Below, one piece after another: positions 16,532 through 25,341 of a DNA stretch of 60,983 nt. The translations under genes were made by a program, and so were the position numbers. The DNA is taken from positions 1-60,983 of the forward strand of contig JAJZTK010000006.1 of assembly GCA_021849045.1 (NCBI GenBank), written 5' to 3'. Every line of letters starts with the position of its first letter. Within the stretch, counting starts at the first letter, position 1. Under the pieces are notes generated by a model that saw only the letters and a list, made by a program, of their open reading frames with translations, was not told the origin of the DNA and ran no database searches. Source of the DNA: Deltaproteobacteria bacterium (lineage in GTDB: Bacteria > Desulfobacterota > Desulfuromonadia > Geobacterales > DSM-12255).

Positions 16532-17474
16532 GGTCCCTTTTCTGCCCGGTGCTGCGGGTAGGATCGTACTTCTTGCCAGTCGGCGGGCCGGCATCTGTCG
16601 GCCGGCGCCGGGGACGCTCGGCACCCTCGGTTGCTGGCTTCCTCTGGTGTTCTTCACGCCTTCCCGTTACGGTACGCCCACCGGCCTCGTTTTTGAACTG
16701 CTTAACTGGAGCGCCCCGCGGCCGTTTAACCGCTTCCGTAACCGGCATGGGCGGTGCCGGTTCACCACCGGCAAGTGCCCTGGCCTCACTATCGGACAGC
16801 ACCCGGTATTCTCCCGGCTTCAGGTCACCCAAGGCAAGCGAACCATAGCGGACACGCTTGAGTCGAACCACCGTCAGCCCAACGGCCTCGCACATGCGCC
16901 GCACCTGGCGAAAGCGCCCCTCATGGATCACCACCGAGAGCCAGGTGTTGTTATCGCTGGCCTTGATCTCACCCACCCGGGCAGGTGCCGTCGGCCCGTC
17001 CTCCAGCACCACGCCGCTTGCCAGGCTCTCAATCTGTTCACGGGAAACCGATCCCCGCACCCGCACATGGTACTCCTTGTCCACCTCATGCCGCGGATGG
17101 GCCAGCGTGTTGGCCCACGCCCCGTCGTTGGTAAGCAGGAGCAGCCCCTCGGTGTTGTAGTCGAGCCTTCCGACCGGAAACAGTCGCTCCTTTGCCCCCT
17201 TCAGCAGATCGGTCACCACCGGCCGCCCCTGGGGGTCCTTCATAGTGGTGACGTAACCGGCCGGCTTGTGCAGAAGAATGTAGACGTTGCGGGTCGCCGG
17301 CCTCACCGGCTTGCCATCCAGGGTTATGGTATCCCGCTCGGGATCGGCCTTGCTCCCCAGTTCCGTCACCACCTGGCCGTTCACGGTCACCCTGCCGGCC
17401 GTGATCAACTCCTCAGCGGCCCTTCGTGAGCTGATGCCGGCCCGGGCCAGTATCTTCTGCAATCGTTCCTGCAC
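16434..17474 (-). CDS. rluB: RluB/RsuA-family rRNA pseudouridine synthase
   Basis: 346-aa enzyme converting a specific rRNA uridine to pseudouridine. An S4 RNA-binding domain (residues about 1-60; ISSRRAAEELI) precedes the catalytic domain with Asp105 in GRLDYNTEGLLLLTNDG. The start GTG 17474 follows GGAG. The family core ends near residue 245. The remaining roughly 100 residues are a basic, Pro/Gly/Arg-rich, low-complexity tail, and its last 98 nt overlap miaA. That tail could be a genuine disordered extension or the result of a lost stop. RluB versus RluE/RsuA specificity is not resolved. Confidence 0.88.
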   Translation of the reverse strand: MQERLQKILARAGISSRRAAEELITAGRVTVNGQVVTELGSKADPERDTITLDGKPVRPATRNVYILLHKPAGYVTTMKDPQGRPVVTDLLKGAKERLFPVGRLDYNTEGLLLLTNDGAWANTLAHPRHEVDKEYHVRVRGSVSREQIESLASGVVLEDGPTAPARVGEIKASDNNTWLSVVIHEGRFRQVRRMCEAVGLTVVRLKRVRYGSLALGDLKPGEYRVLSDSEARALAGGEPAPPMPVTEAVKRPRGAPVKQFKNEAGGRTVTGRREEHQRKPATEGAERPRRRPTDAGPPTGKKYDPTRSTGQKRDHGTGQGTGEGGHHRRPDRVREDGTGRPPRRKH

Positions 17475-17487
17475 GGTTACTCCATTC

Positions 17488-17517
17488 CAAAGAAGAAGGG
17501 CGGCACCGACCGCCCTT
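17488..17517 (-). terminator. Hairpin before the rluB start (terminator or attenuator)
   Basis: AAGGGCGG (17510-17517) pairs with CCGCCCTT (17496-17503) with a 6-nt loop, followed on the minus strand by a T-rich stretch interrupted by C. It ends about 15 nt before the GTG start of rluB, immediately upstream of its ribosome site. It may end DUF378 transcription or act as a leader attenuator. Confidence 0.5.
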
Positions 17518-17624
17518 TGCATCCTATCGTCAACATCTGTAAAGTATCCGCACCTGATCGGTGCGGCCATTAATGCACTTTTATCACACGCCCTGATACC
17601 CTAACCACTCTTCCCATCCTGCGG

Positions 17625-17861
17625 TTAATGTTTAACGGTGGAAAACTCGCACCACCTGTCATGCATCGCTTTGTAGCCAAAGGTAACTGAAAACAGTTCA
17701 TACAACCCACCCAGACCAACCAGGGCATAAATCACGCGGGATACAGCCGTTGCATCGCCAAAGATTGCCGCTACCACGTTAAGGCCGAAGAACCCGACCA
17801 ATCCCCAGTTGACTGCTCCGATGATCAGCAACACGGTTACCACTACATCCAACACTTTCAT
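17625..17861 (-). CDS. DUF378 small membrane protein
   Basis: 78-aa protein with two predicted membrane helices (about residues 5-27 and 40-62) and the family features AVNWGLVG and a C-terminal YELF. DUF378 proteins are short bacterial membrane proteins without an assigned role. It is a single leftward gene between accA and the rluB-type gene, with a GGAGGT ribosome site near 17870. Confidence 0.85.
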   Translation of the reverse strand: MKVLDVVVTVLLIIGAVNWGLVGFFGLNVVAAIFGDATAVSRVIYALVGLGGLYELFSVTFGYKAMHDRWCEFSTVKH

Positions 17862-17953
17862 ACTGCCACCTCCCTCATCTCGGGCAATAGGTGGAAGGTA
17901 TCAGGTGGGAAGCTACCAACTCCCCGCTTTAATTATACTACAAGCAGCTAAAT

Positions 17954-18910
17954 TTATTCCACAAACCGCGACATCTTGCGGAATTTCTGGTACCGCTCCT
18001 CCACCAGCTGGTCTGCGGGGATCTCCATGAGCTCTTTCAGGTTGCGGCTGAGCGCCTCGTGCAGCGTTTTGGCCATGGCCTCGTGGTCGTTGTGGGCACC
18101 ACCGACCGGCTCCTTCACGATCTCGTCTATGACCTCCAGCCCTTTGATATCCCTGGCGGTCAGCTTGAGCGCCTCGGCAGCCTGTGCGCCCTTGGTGCCG
18201 TCGGACCAGAGAATGGCCGCGCACCCTTCGGGAGAAATGACCGCATAGACCGAGTACTCCAGCATCATGATCCGGTCACCGACGGCAATGGCCAGTGCCC
18301 CGCCAGATCCCCCCTCGCCGGTGATGACCACGATGATCGGCACGGTCAGTGCCGCCATCTCCCGGAGGTTCCTGGCAATGGCCTCGGCCTGGCCCCGCTC
18401 CTCGGCGCCGATCCCCGGAAAGGCCCCCGGCGTGTCGACAAAGGTGATGATGGGGAGCTTGAACTGCTCCGCCATCTGCATGAGGCGCAACGCCTTGCGG
18501 TACCCCTCGGGGTTGGGCATGCCGAAGTTCCGGAAAACTTTCTCCTTGGTATCCCGCCCCTTCTGGTGGCCGATCACCATTACCGGCTCACTGTCCAGCC
18601 TCGCCAGGCCACCGACAATGGCGTGGTCGTCGCCGAAATTCCGGTCGCCGTGGAGTTCGACGAAATCGGTAAAGATCAGGTTCAGATAGTCCAGGGTAAA
18701 GGGGCGGTTGATGTGACGGGCGATCTGGGCCGTCTGCCAGCGGGAGAGGTTGACAAAGACATCCTGCCGCATCTCCTCCACCTTCTGCTGCAACTTTGCC
18801 ACCTCGTCCTTCAGGTCGATGGAGTCGGTAGAAAAGGCCATCAGCTCTTCGATCTTCTTCTCCAGCTCCGCGATCGGTTTTTCAAACTCAAGGGGTTGGG
18901 TATTTGCCAT
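17954..18910 (-). CDS. accA: Acetyl-CoA carboxylase carboxyltransferase subunit alpha
   Basis: 318-aa alpha subunit of the carboxyltransferase that moves CO2 from carboxybiotin to acetyl-CoA, giving malonyl-CoA for fatty acid synthesis. The N-terminal helical region is followed by the crotonase-like fold with [36 protein letters not shown] and [11 protein letters not shown]. Length is standard. ATG 18910 follows GGAGG. It is immediately downstream of dnaE, a pairing found in many proteobacteria. No beta subunit (accD) is present in the window. Confidence 0.97.
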   Translation of the reverse strand: MANTQPLEFEKPIAELEKKIEELMAFSTDSIDLKDEVAKLQQKVEEMRQDVFVNLSRWQTAQIARHINRPFTLDYLNLIFTDFVELHGDRNFGDDHAIVGGLARLDSEPVMVIGHQKGRDTKEKVFRNFGMPNPEGYRKALRLMQMAEQFKLPIITFVDTPGAFPGIGAEERGQAEAIARNLREMAALTVPIIVVITGEGGSGGALAIAVGDRIMMLEYSVYAVISPEGCAAILWSDGTKGAQAAEALKLTARDIKGLEVIDEIVKEPVGGAHNDHEAMAKTLHEALSRNLKELMEIPADQLVEERYQKFRKMSRFVE

Positions 18911-18947
18911 GATAGCGTCTCCTCCTAACTAGCTGATAAATATAACG

Positions 18948-18975
18948 TTGAACATTGAACCTTGAACATTGAACC
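18948..18975. repeat. Two tandem copies of a 14-bp unit
   Basis: TTGAACATTGAACC occurs twice without a gap (18948-18961 and 18962-18975) in the short dnaE-accA spacer. It resembles simple spacer repeats and has no visible role. Confidence 0.8.
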
Positions 18976-18977
18976 AG

Positions 18978-21900
18978 TTAGTCAAAGCTCACCGCCTGAT
19001 ACCCCACCAGGTTCCGCACCGCGATTGCCAACTCTTCGGTGGGGGCAACGCTCCAGGTCTCGGGAAGGGCGATGGTTGCCCGGCACTCATGGGGGATCAC
19101 CAGGTTGAGTCGGGCCCGGCAACCGCCGGCATGGCGGGCCATGATATCACGCAGGGACTCCAGCAGTTCCCGCTCCAGACTGTCGGTCTTCAGGGTAACG
19201 GTGACACGGCTGGTCCCCTTCTCCAGCACCTCACGGAACGGAACGATGGTGGTGGCGATCACCTTGTTCGCCTTTTCCCCCACGTCCAGCGTGCCGGTCA
19301 CCAGGATCGGGTCGTCACACTTCAGATACTCGACCGCTGTAGCGTAGATATCTGCGAAGACCACAACCTCCACGCTCCCCAGCAAATCTTCCAGGGTGAC
19401 AAAGGCCATCCGGTCACCCTTCTTCGTCAGGAGCTCCTTGAGCCCGACCACGATACCGCAGAGCCGCACCTCGCTCTTGTCCGCCAGTTCCCCCATGGAA
19501 GCGGTATCGGTGGAGGCGAGTCGCTTGATGTCCTGCTCGTAGCGCCCCAGCGGGTGACCGGTGATAAAGAAACCGAGAGCCTCTTTCTCGAAGTTCAGCA
19601 GCAGTTTCTCATCCCACTCCGGCACGTCCGGCAGATGCCCCTTGCCGTTGCCATTGGCCTTGACGATCTCGGCGGTACCGAACAGGGAGACCTGGGCTGA
19701 CTCGCGCTCCTGCTGAATCTTCTGGCCGAGCGACATGACATCCTCCAGGCCGGCCATGAGCTGGGCACGCCGCCCGCCGGTGGAGTCGAAAGCACCGCAC
19801 TTGATGAGCGCTTCCACTACCCGCTTGTTGACCCGGCGCAGGTCCACCCGTTCGCAGAAGTCGTAGATATCCTTGAACTCCCCGTCCTTCCTGGCCTCGA
19901 TGATAGCCTCGATGGCCGACTCACCCACGTTCTTCACGGCGCCGAGACCGAAGCGGATGGAGTTCCCCAGAACCCGGAACGAACGGTCCGAGGCGTTGAT
20001 GTCCGGCGGCAGCACCTGGATCCCCATCTCCCGGCAGTCGGCGATGTTCTTCACTACCTTGTCGGTGCTCCCCATGTCCTCGGTGAGCAGCGCGGCCATG
20101 AACTCCACCGGATAGTGGGCCTTGAGATAGGCGGTCTGGTAGGCGACCAGGGCATAGGCGGCCGAGTGGGACTTGTTGAAGCCGTACTCGGCGAACTTGG
20201 CCATCAGGTCGAAGATCGCCCCGGCCTTCTTCAGGTCCACCTTACCCTTCTCAGCCCCCTCCAGGAAGATGTCCCGCTGCTTGGCCATCTCCGCCGGGTC
20301 CTTCTTACCCATGGCCCGCCGCAACAGGTCGGCGCCCCCCAGGGAGTAGCCGCCGAGGGTCCGGGCGATCTGCATGACCTGTTCCTGGTAGACAATGACC
20401 CCGTAGGTGTCCTTCAGGATCGGCTCCAACTGCGGCAGGTCGTAGACGACCTTCTTCCGGCCGTGTTTGCGGTCGATGAAATCGTCCACCATCCCCGAAC
20501 CGAGCGGGCCGGGACGGTACAGGGCGCAGGCGGCAATGACGTCCTCGAAGCAGGAGGGCTTGAGCTTGGTCAGCATCTCCTTCATCCCCGAGGATTCAAG
20601 CTGGAACACGCCGGTGGTGTTGCCGGCCGAGACCAGGTCGTAGCTGGCCTTGTCGTCGTCCCGCAGGGTGGTGATGTCGAACGCCGGGTCTTTGCCCAGG
20701 CGGATCAGCTTCACCGCGTTGTGAATGACCGTCAGGTTCTTGAGGCCCAGGAAGTCGAACTTCACCAGGCCGATCTTCTCCACGTACTTCATGGAGTACT
20801 GGGTGGTGAGGGAACCGTTTTTCTGGTCCTTGTAGACCGGGCAGAACTCCTCCAGCACATCCGGGGCCACCACGACCCCGGCCGCGTGGGTCGAGGCATG
20901 GCGGGCCAGCCCCTCCAGGCGGAGGGCGACCTCCAGAAGCTCTTTGACCCGTGGATCGGCCGCCGCCATCTCCTTCAGCTTCGGCTCCTGGACCATGGCC
21001 TTGTCCAGGGTGATCCCCAGGACCTCAGGGACCAGTTTGGCGATCCGGTCCACATCGCCGTAGGTCATGTCCATGGCCCGTCCCACGTCCCTGATGACCG
21101 AGCGTGCCGACATGGTCCCGAAGGTGATGATCTGGCAGACCTTGTCCCGGCCGTATTTCTCCGTGACGTACTGGATCACCTCCTCACGCCGGTCCTGACA
21201 GAAGTCCACGTCGATATCGGGCATGGAGATCCGTTCCGGGTTCAGGAACCGCTCGAACAGGAGGTTGTACGGGAGCGGGTCGATGTCGGTGATCCGGATG
21301 GAGTAGGCAACCAGGGAGCCGGCAGCAGAGCCACGGCCCGGCCCGACCGGTATCCCCTGGTCCTTGGCCCAGTTGATGAAGTCGGCAACAATCAGGAAGT
21401 AGCCCGGGAACCCCATCTGCGTGATGCAGTCCAACTCGATCCGCAGCCGGTCAGAGTACCCCTGCTCCTGCTCGGCAGTGAGGTCGGGATACTTGGCCCG
21501 GATGGTGACCAGCCGTTCCTTGAGCCCCTCGTATGCCTGCTCCTCCAGCACCTCGTCCAGGCTCTTGTCCGCCGGCTTGGTGTACTGGGGGAAATGGTAG
21601 GTCTTGAAATCGAACGCCAGCTCGCAGCGATCGGCAATGGCCAGGGTATTGGCGATCGCCTCCGGTGCGTAATGGAACGCCGCGGCCATCTCCTCCGGCG
21701 TCTTGACGTAGAATTCCTCGGCCGAAAAGCGCATCCGGTTCGGGTCGTTTATGGTCTTGCCGGTCTGGATGCAGAGCAGAACCTCGTGGGCACGGGCATC
21801 TTCGCGGTTCAGGTAGTGGCAGTCGTTGGTGGCCACCAGCGGCAGGGAGAGCTCCCTTGCAACCTCCAGGAGCCGCTTATTGGCCACGTCCTGTTCCGGC

Positions 21901-22436
21901 AGGGTGTTCTCCTGCAACTCGATGTAGTAGCGGTCCGGGAAGAGATCCGCATACCAGCTGGCCGTTGCCAGGGCATCGTCCATCTTGCCACGGCTGCAGA
22001 GTGTCGCCACCTCCCCTTTCAGGCAGGCGGAGAGACAGATCAGCCCGTCGCTGTGCTGGGCCAGCAGTTCCTTGTCGATCCTCGGCTTGTAGTAGAACCC
22101 CTCCTTGTGGCCGGCAGAGACCAGGCGGGAGAGGTTCCTGTACCCCTGCATGTTCTCGCAGAGCAGGAGCAGGTGGTACATGGAGGAGTCGCCCGCACCG
22201 GACTCCTTGCTGAAACGGGAGCCAGCCGCCATGTATACCTCGGAGCCGATGATCGGCTTGACCCCGTAATCCTTGCATTTCAGGTAGAACTCCACCGCAC
22301 CGAACATGCTGCCGTGGTCGGTGATGGCCACAGCGGGCATCTCGCACCCCTTGACCTTTTTCACCAGATCGCCGAGGCGAATGGCACCGTCAAGAAGGGA
22401 GTACTGGGTATGGAGATGCAGGTGGACAAAGCTCAT
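18978..22436 (-). CDS. dnaE: DNA polymerase III subunit alpha
   Basis: 1152-aa replicative polymerase catalytic subunit. The PHP domain starts at the N-terminus (FVHLHLHTQYSLLDGA, with ITDHGSMFG). Catalytic aspartates are in PDIDVDFCQDRR near residue 405. The finger and tandem helix-hairpin-helix regions follow, and an OB-fold segment is near residue 990 (VRLCGIVVGLKE). Length is normal for the DnaE1 class. I start at ATG 22436; an ATG six codons upstream is in frame but the PHP domain and the AGGG site fit the inner one. No holoenzyme partner is nearby. Confidence 0.97.
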   Translation of the reverse strand: MSFVHLHLHTQYSLLDGAIRLGDLVKKVKGCEMPAVAITDHGSMFGAVEFYLKCKDYGVKPIIGSEVYMAAGSRFSKESGAGDSSMYHLLLLCENMQGYRNLSRLVSAGHKEGFYYKPRIDKELLAQHSDGLICLSACLKGEVATLCSRGKMDDALATASWYADLFPDRYYIELQENTLPEQDVANKRLLEVARELSLPLVATNDCHYLNREDARAHEVLLCIQTGKTINDPNRMRFSAEEFYVKTPEEMAAAFHYAPEAIANTLAIADRCELAFDFKTYHFPQYTKPADKSLDEVLEEQAYEGLKERLVTIRAKYPDLTAEQEQGYSDRLRIELDCITQMGFPGYFLIVADFINWAKDQGIPVGPGRGSAAGSLVAYSIRITDIDPLPYNLLFERFLNPERISMPDIDVDFCQDRREEVIQYVTEKYGRDKVCQIITFGTMSARSVIRDVGRAMDMTYGDVDRIAKLVPEVLGITLDKAMVQEPKLKEMAAADPRVKELLEVALRLEGLARHASTHAAGVVVAPDVLEEFCPVYKDQKNGSLTTQYSMKYVEKIGLVKFDFLGLKNLTVIHNAVKLIRLGKDPAFDITTLRDDDKASYDLVSAGNTTGVFQLESSGMKEMLTKLKPSCFEDVIAACALYRPGPLGSGMVDDFIDRKHGRKKVVYDLPQLEPILKDTYGVIVYQEQVMQIARTLGGYSLGGADLLRRAMGKKDPAEMAKQRDIFLEGAEKGKVDLKKAGAIFDLMAKFAEYGFNKSHSAAYALVAYQTAYLKAHYPVEFMAALLTEDMGSTDKVVKNIADCREMGIQVLPPDINASDRSFRVLGNSIRFGLGAVKNVGESAIEAIIEARKDGEFKDIYDFCERVDLRRVNKRVVEALIKCGAFDSTGGRRAQLMAGLEDVMSLGQKIQQERESAQVSLFGTAEIVKANGNGKGHLPDVPEWDEKLLLNFEKEALGFFITGHPLGRYEQDIKRLASTDTASMGELADKSEVRLCGIVVGLKELLTKKGDRMAFVTLEDLLGSVEVVVFADIYATAVEYLKCDDPILVTGTLDVGEKANKVIATTIVPFREVLEKGTSRVTVTLKTDSLERELLESLRDIMARHAGGCRARLNLVIPHECRATIALPETWSVAPTEELAIAVRNLVGYQAVSFD

Positions 22437-22515
22437 GGGGACCCTGAAAGGCATTTACTGTGGCTAAAAAATTTCAGCGATTATGACACGGGAGCGGAAA
22501 GGGGTCAATAAGGCA

Positions 22516-22536
22516 GTGACTGGTGACTGGTGACTG
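22516..22536. repeat. Three tandem GTGACTG heptamers
   Basis: GTGACTG is repeated three times (22516-22522, 22523-22529, 22530-22536) in the spacer between the aldolase-like gene and dnaE. It is a short simple repeat without spacers. Confidence 0.85.
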
Positions 22537-22566
22537 GAAAAAACTTTCCCCCTCGCACCTCGTCCC

Positions 22567-23796
22567 TCAGACGCCGTGCGCGGCCAGCCGACGGAAGTAC
22601 TCGGTCCGGCACCAGTTCTCCACCTCGACCATGGCGCTGAACGCCTCGCCAAAACCTGAGCGGCCGATGGTGAAGACGCCGTGACCGTAGACGATCGCCC
22701 GGCCCGGGCCGGCAATGACCGGTGGCACCCGTTTGGCGAGACCGCCGGCGCCGATCTCGCCGGCAACCACCGGCGCCCCCCCCAGGTCGCGCACATGGGG
22801 ACAGTCCCGCCAGCAGTCGGTGATGCCGCATCCGGCGTTGTCGCAGAGCATGCTCATTACCACACTGAACTTCGGGTGGCCATGGAGGATGCAGCAGGCG
22901 TCACTCGTCTCATAGATCCGGCGGTGGGCAGCCAGTTCGCTGGAGGCGGTAATGCCGGTGGTGGAGGAATTGTCCATGGCTACCGGATCGATGCAGCCGG
23001 GCAGTTCGTCAAGGCTGGCCGCGGTCTGGGAAATGTAGATGAGATCGTTGCTGTGCCAGGAGATATTGCCGAAAAAGGAGTCGACCAGCCCACGTTGGAC
23101 GGTATAGCTACCGACAGTGGCCACCTCGTCGAGAATCGTTCCCGGATCGGGCAATGGTCCGGTCCGAAACGCCAGGCCATCCGCGGTCAAAGGCCGCAGC
23201 CAGCCATCGCGGAAGCCGGCAAAGGCCGCTTCCTCGCCGGGCAGAGAGAATCCGTGGTGCAGCAGCTCCTCCAGGTACTTGACAAAGGTGGCGTGAAAGA
23301 TTGACGAATAGTTGATGTAGGCCTGCTCCACCGTGATGGCGCCCACAGCCAGGATACCGATCCCCTCGACGATGACCCCCTTGCGACTGCCGAGCAGCCG
23401 TGCCAGAAAGGGTGCCGGATCGGCGGTGAGCTCATCCTGGCGTACGAACGGGATGTCGTGGAGAAAGGTGCGGGTTTCGGTGTCGCGGGGGATGATCGTG
23501 TGTTCGTCGGGTCGTGCGCGTCTCGCAAGGAGTTCGGCGAAGGGGAGCGATGGCCCGGCTACTACCAGGGCAATGGCGTTCAGTTGGGTCAGGACCTGTT
23601 CGGCGAGCGTGGCAAGGGGGGTGGTGCCGCGTGAGAAGATTCGATCGTCCTTGACGGCAATGGCGATCCGGTCAGCATCTGCCGAACGGTCGGTGACGAG
23701 TTTGGCTGTATACTTCGCAATCTGATCGAGCACCGTCTCTCCCGTGCCTTTTGCCGAACGGATGAGCTGCTTAACAGGATGTCTAAGGTTGCTCAA
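22567..23796 (-). CDS. Class II aldolase/adducin-family protein with extended N-terminus
   Basis: 409-aa protein. The C-terminal half (from about residue 215) is a class II aldolase/epimerase domain: GNISWHSND near 250, the metal-binding ILHGHPKFS, and the late AIVYGHGVFT. The N-terminal 200 residues are not typical, but the stretch GVIVEGIGILAVG followed by a helix resembles the end of another class II aldolase domain, so it could be a degenerate second copy. Sugar-phosphate aldolase or epimerase activity is possible but the substrate is unknown. It is a lone leftward gene with no sugar-pathway neighbours. Confidence 0.78.
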   Translation of the reverse strand: MSNLRHPVKQLIRSAKGTGETVLDQIAKYTAKLVTDRSADADRIAIAVKDDRIFSRGTTPLATLAEQVLTQLNAIALVVAGPSLPFAELLARRARPDEHTIIPRDTETRTFLHDIPFVRQDELTADPAPFLARLLGSRKGVIVEGIGILAVGAITVEQAYINYSSIFHATFVKYLEELLHHGFSLPGEEAAFAGFRDGWLRPLTADGLAFRTGPLPDPGTILDEVATVGSYTVQRGLVDSFFGNISWHSNDLIYISQTAASLDELPGCIDPVAMDNSSTTGITASSELAAHRRIYETSDACCILHGHPKFSVVMSMLCDNAGCGITDCWRDCPHVRDLGGAPVVAGEIGAGGLAKRVPPVIAGPGRAIVYGHGVFTIGRSGFGEAFSAMVEVENWCRTEYFRRLAAHGV

Positions 23797-23872
23797 AAAT
23801 AGTCAGATCGTCGCACCCGCACAAAGGAGCTTGCGAGGACGGCGGCGAGATGGCTGTTTTTCAGCAACCTCC

Positions 23873-23903
23873 TAAAGGAAAAGGCCGGGAAGAACCCGGC
23901 CTT
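23873..23903 (-). terminator. Intrinsic terminator after tRNA-Leu
   Basis: The 9-bp perfect stem AAGGCCGGG/CCCGGCCTT (23895-23903 with 23881-23889) has a 5-nt loop and is followed on the minus strand by a T-rich tract. It lies 8 bp downstream of the tRNA 3' end. Confidence 0.88.
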
Positions 23904-23910
23904 ATCATAT

Positions 23911-23997
23911 TGGTGCGGTGGAATGGACTCGAACCATCACGAGATTGCTCCCGCCAGCCCCTCAAGCTGGTGCGTCTACCAATTCCGCCACCACCGC
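23911..23997 (-). tRNA. tRNA-Leu (GAG)
   Basis: 87-nt class II tRNA on the minus strand. The acceptor stem is GCGGTGG/CCACCGC with discriminator A and encoded CCA (23911-23913). The anticodon loop CTTGAGG gives GAG, and a long variable arm follows. The T-arm GGTTCGAGTCC is canonical. Confidence 0.97.
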
Positions 23998-24077
23998 ATG
24001 CTTGTTACGCTCAACAGAGCGTCTATGTCTGAATCTTCTACTTCTCGGTTGCCTGCAAGCCATCAGCAGGGACCGAT

Positions 24078-24106
24078 TAAATACCACCGGAACGGTCCGG
24101 TGTCAA
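24078..24106 (-). promoter_or_regulatory. Promoter of tRNA-Leu with a palindromic spacer
   Basis: A consensus TTGACA (24101-24106) and TATTTA (24078-24083) are separated by 17 bp on the minus strand, 81 bp before the tRNA. The spacer contains a perfect inverted repeat, CACCGGA-N4-TCCGGTG. The -35 box starts 12 bp after the secG stop. Confidence 0.7.
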
Positions 24107-24117
24107 CAGAAATTTCC

Positions 24118-24501
24118 CTACTTTTGCGCCGGCGCTGCCGGTGCCGGGGCCTGCAGCGGCTGGCTGGCCGGGGCAGGAGCTGCCGGCTTGGTTTGCGCCG
24201 GCTGCGAGGCCGGTGCAGCAGGCTTCTGGGGCGCAATCTTGGGTGCAGACGACATGATGGACGAGCTGCCCGACTTGCCGGACTGGTACGCCAGCACCAG
24301 TGACGTGAGCATGAAGATGATGGCCGCACCGGTGGTCATCTTGCTCATGAACGTGCTGCCGCCACCGGCGCCAAAGACCGACTGGCTGCCGCCGGCACCG
24401 AAAGAAGCCCCCATCTCCGCCCCCTTCCCTGACTGCATCAGGACAACGGCGATAAGGATGATACTCACAAAGATATGAAGAAAAATCAGCAGGTAGATCA
24501 T
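24118..24501 (-). CDS. secG: Preprotein translocase subunit SecG
   Basis: 127-aa inner-membrane protein that assists SecYEG export. Two membrane helices (about residues 3-22 and 52-72) flank the conserved loop QSGKGAEMGASFGAGGSQSVFG. A C-terminal tail of about 45 residues is rich in Ala, Pro and Gln, a common low-complexity extension in this family. It is downstream of tpiA by 71 bp, an arrangement frequently seen for secG. Confidence 0.94.
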   Translation of the reverse strand: MIYLLIFLHIFVSIILIAVVLMQSGKGAEMGASFGAGGSQSVFGAGGGSTFMSKMTTGAAIIFMLTSLVLAYQSGKSGSSSIMSSAPKIAPQKPAAPASQPAQTKPAAPAPASQPLQAPAPAAPAQK

Positions 24502-24572
24502 GCTTCCGATCCTTTCCGAACTTTTTCAAGAAAGGGGATACATACCACATTCATGGTTTATTGGCAACGTGA

Positions 24573-25331
24573 TTATTGTACCGTACCGTTGACGATGGCA
24601 GCGAAGGAATCGGCCTTGAGACTTGCCCCGCCCACCAGTGCGCCATCGATGTCGGGCTGGGCGATCAGCCCCCTGATGTTTTCCGGTTTCACGCTCCCGC
24701 CGTACAGAATCCTCATGGCCGTTGCCGCCGCCCGACCGCAGAGGGTTGCCACTTCCTGCCTGATGAAGGCGTGGGCCTCCTGGGCCTGCTCATCGCTGGC
24801 CGTCTTGCCGGTGCCGATGGCCCAGACCGGTTCGTAGGCGATGACCAGCGTGGCGAGGCCTGCTTCGGAAATCCCTTCCAGCCCCCCCTTTATCTGCCGT
24901 TTCAAAACGTCGAAAGTTTTTCCGGATTCACGCTCCGCAAGGGTTTCGCCGATGCAGAAGAGGACGGTGAGCCCGGCAGCGATGGCGGCCTTGTTCTTTC
25001 TATTGACGGTGGCATCCGTCTCGCCAAAGAACTGGCGCCGCTCCGAGTGCCCGATGATGACATGGCTGCAACCGGCATCCAGCAGCATCTTCGGGGAGAC
25101 CTCGCCGGTGAACGCCCCTTCTTCCTCCCAGTAGCAATCCTGGGCTGACAGCCTGACATTGGAGCCTGCCAGGGCATCGCGCACCCGGGACAGCACCGTG
25201 AAAACCGGCGCCACTACGATCTCCACCCCTTTGGTGTCCTTCACCAGCGGTATGAGCCCCGTAACGAGCTCCAGGGCCTCGGACGACGTCTTAAACAGTT
25301 TCCAGTTACCGGCAATGATCGGTGTTCGCAT
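24573..25331 (-). CDS. tpiA: Triosephosphate isomerase
   Basis: 252-aa TIM barrel that interconverts dihydroxyacetone phosphate and glyceraldehyde 3-phosphate. Catalytic residues are visible: Asn9 and Lys11 in AGNWK, His95 in IIGHSERR and Glu167 in [11 protein letters not shown]; the phosphate-binding GGS lies near 226. The common AGNWKMNK is AGNWKLFK here. It is the third gene of a leftward gap-pgk-tpiA-secG series, 10 bp after the pgk stop. Confidence 0.97.
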   Translation of the reverse strand: MRTPIIAGNWKLFKTSSEALELVTGLIPLVKDTKGVEIVVAPVFTVLSRVRDALAGSNVRLSAQDCYWEEEGAFTGEVSPKMLLDAGCSHVIIGHSERRQFFGETDATVNRKNKAAIAAGLTVLFCIGETLAERESGKTFDVLKRQIKGGLEGISEAGLATLVIAYEPVWAIGTGKTASDEQAQEAHAFIRQEVATLCGRAAATAMRILYGGSVKPENIRGLIAQPDIDGALVGGASLKADSFAAIVNGTVQ

Positions 25332-25341
25332 GAAGACTCCT

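Noticed and set aside
18948-18975. TTGAACATTGAACC tandem copies as an iteron origin
   Set aside because: Only two copies, no DnaA boxes or replication initiator nearby; dnaE adjacency alone is not evidence.
20115-22511. A 798-codon open frame antisense to dnaE
   Set aside because: It exists because the GC-rich third positions of dnaE remove stops on the opposite strand; it has no family features or ribosome site.
22516-22536. Tandem GTGACTG units as a CRISPR or VNTR
   Set aside because: Seven-base repeats without spacers and no cas genes; three copies are too few to call more than a simple repeat.
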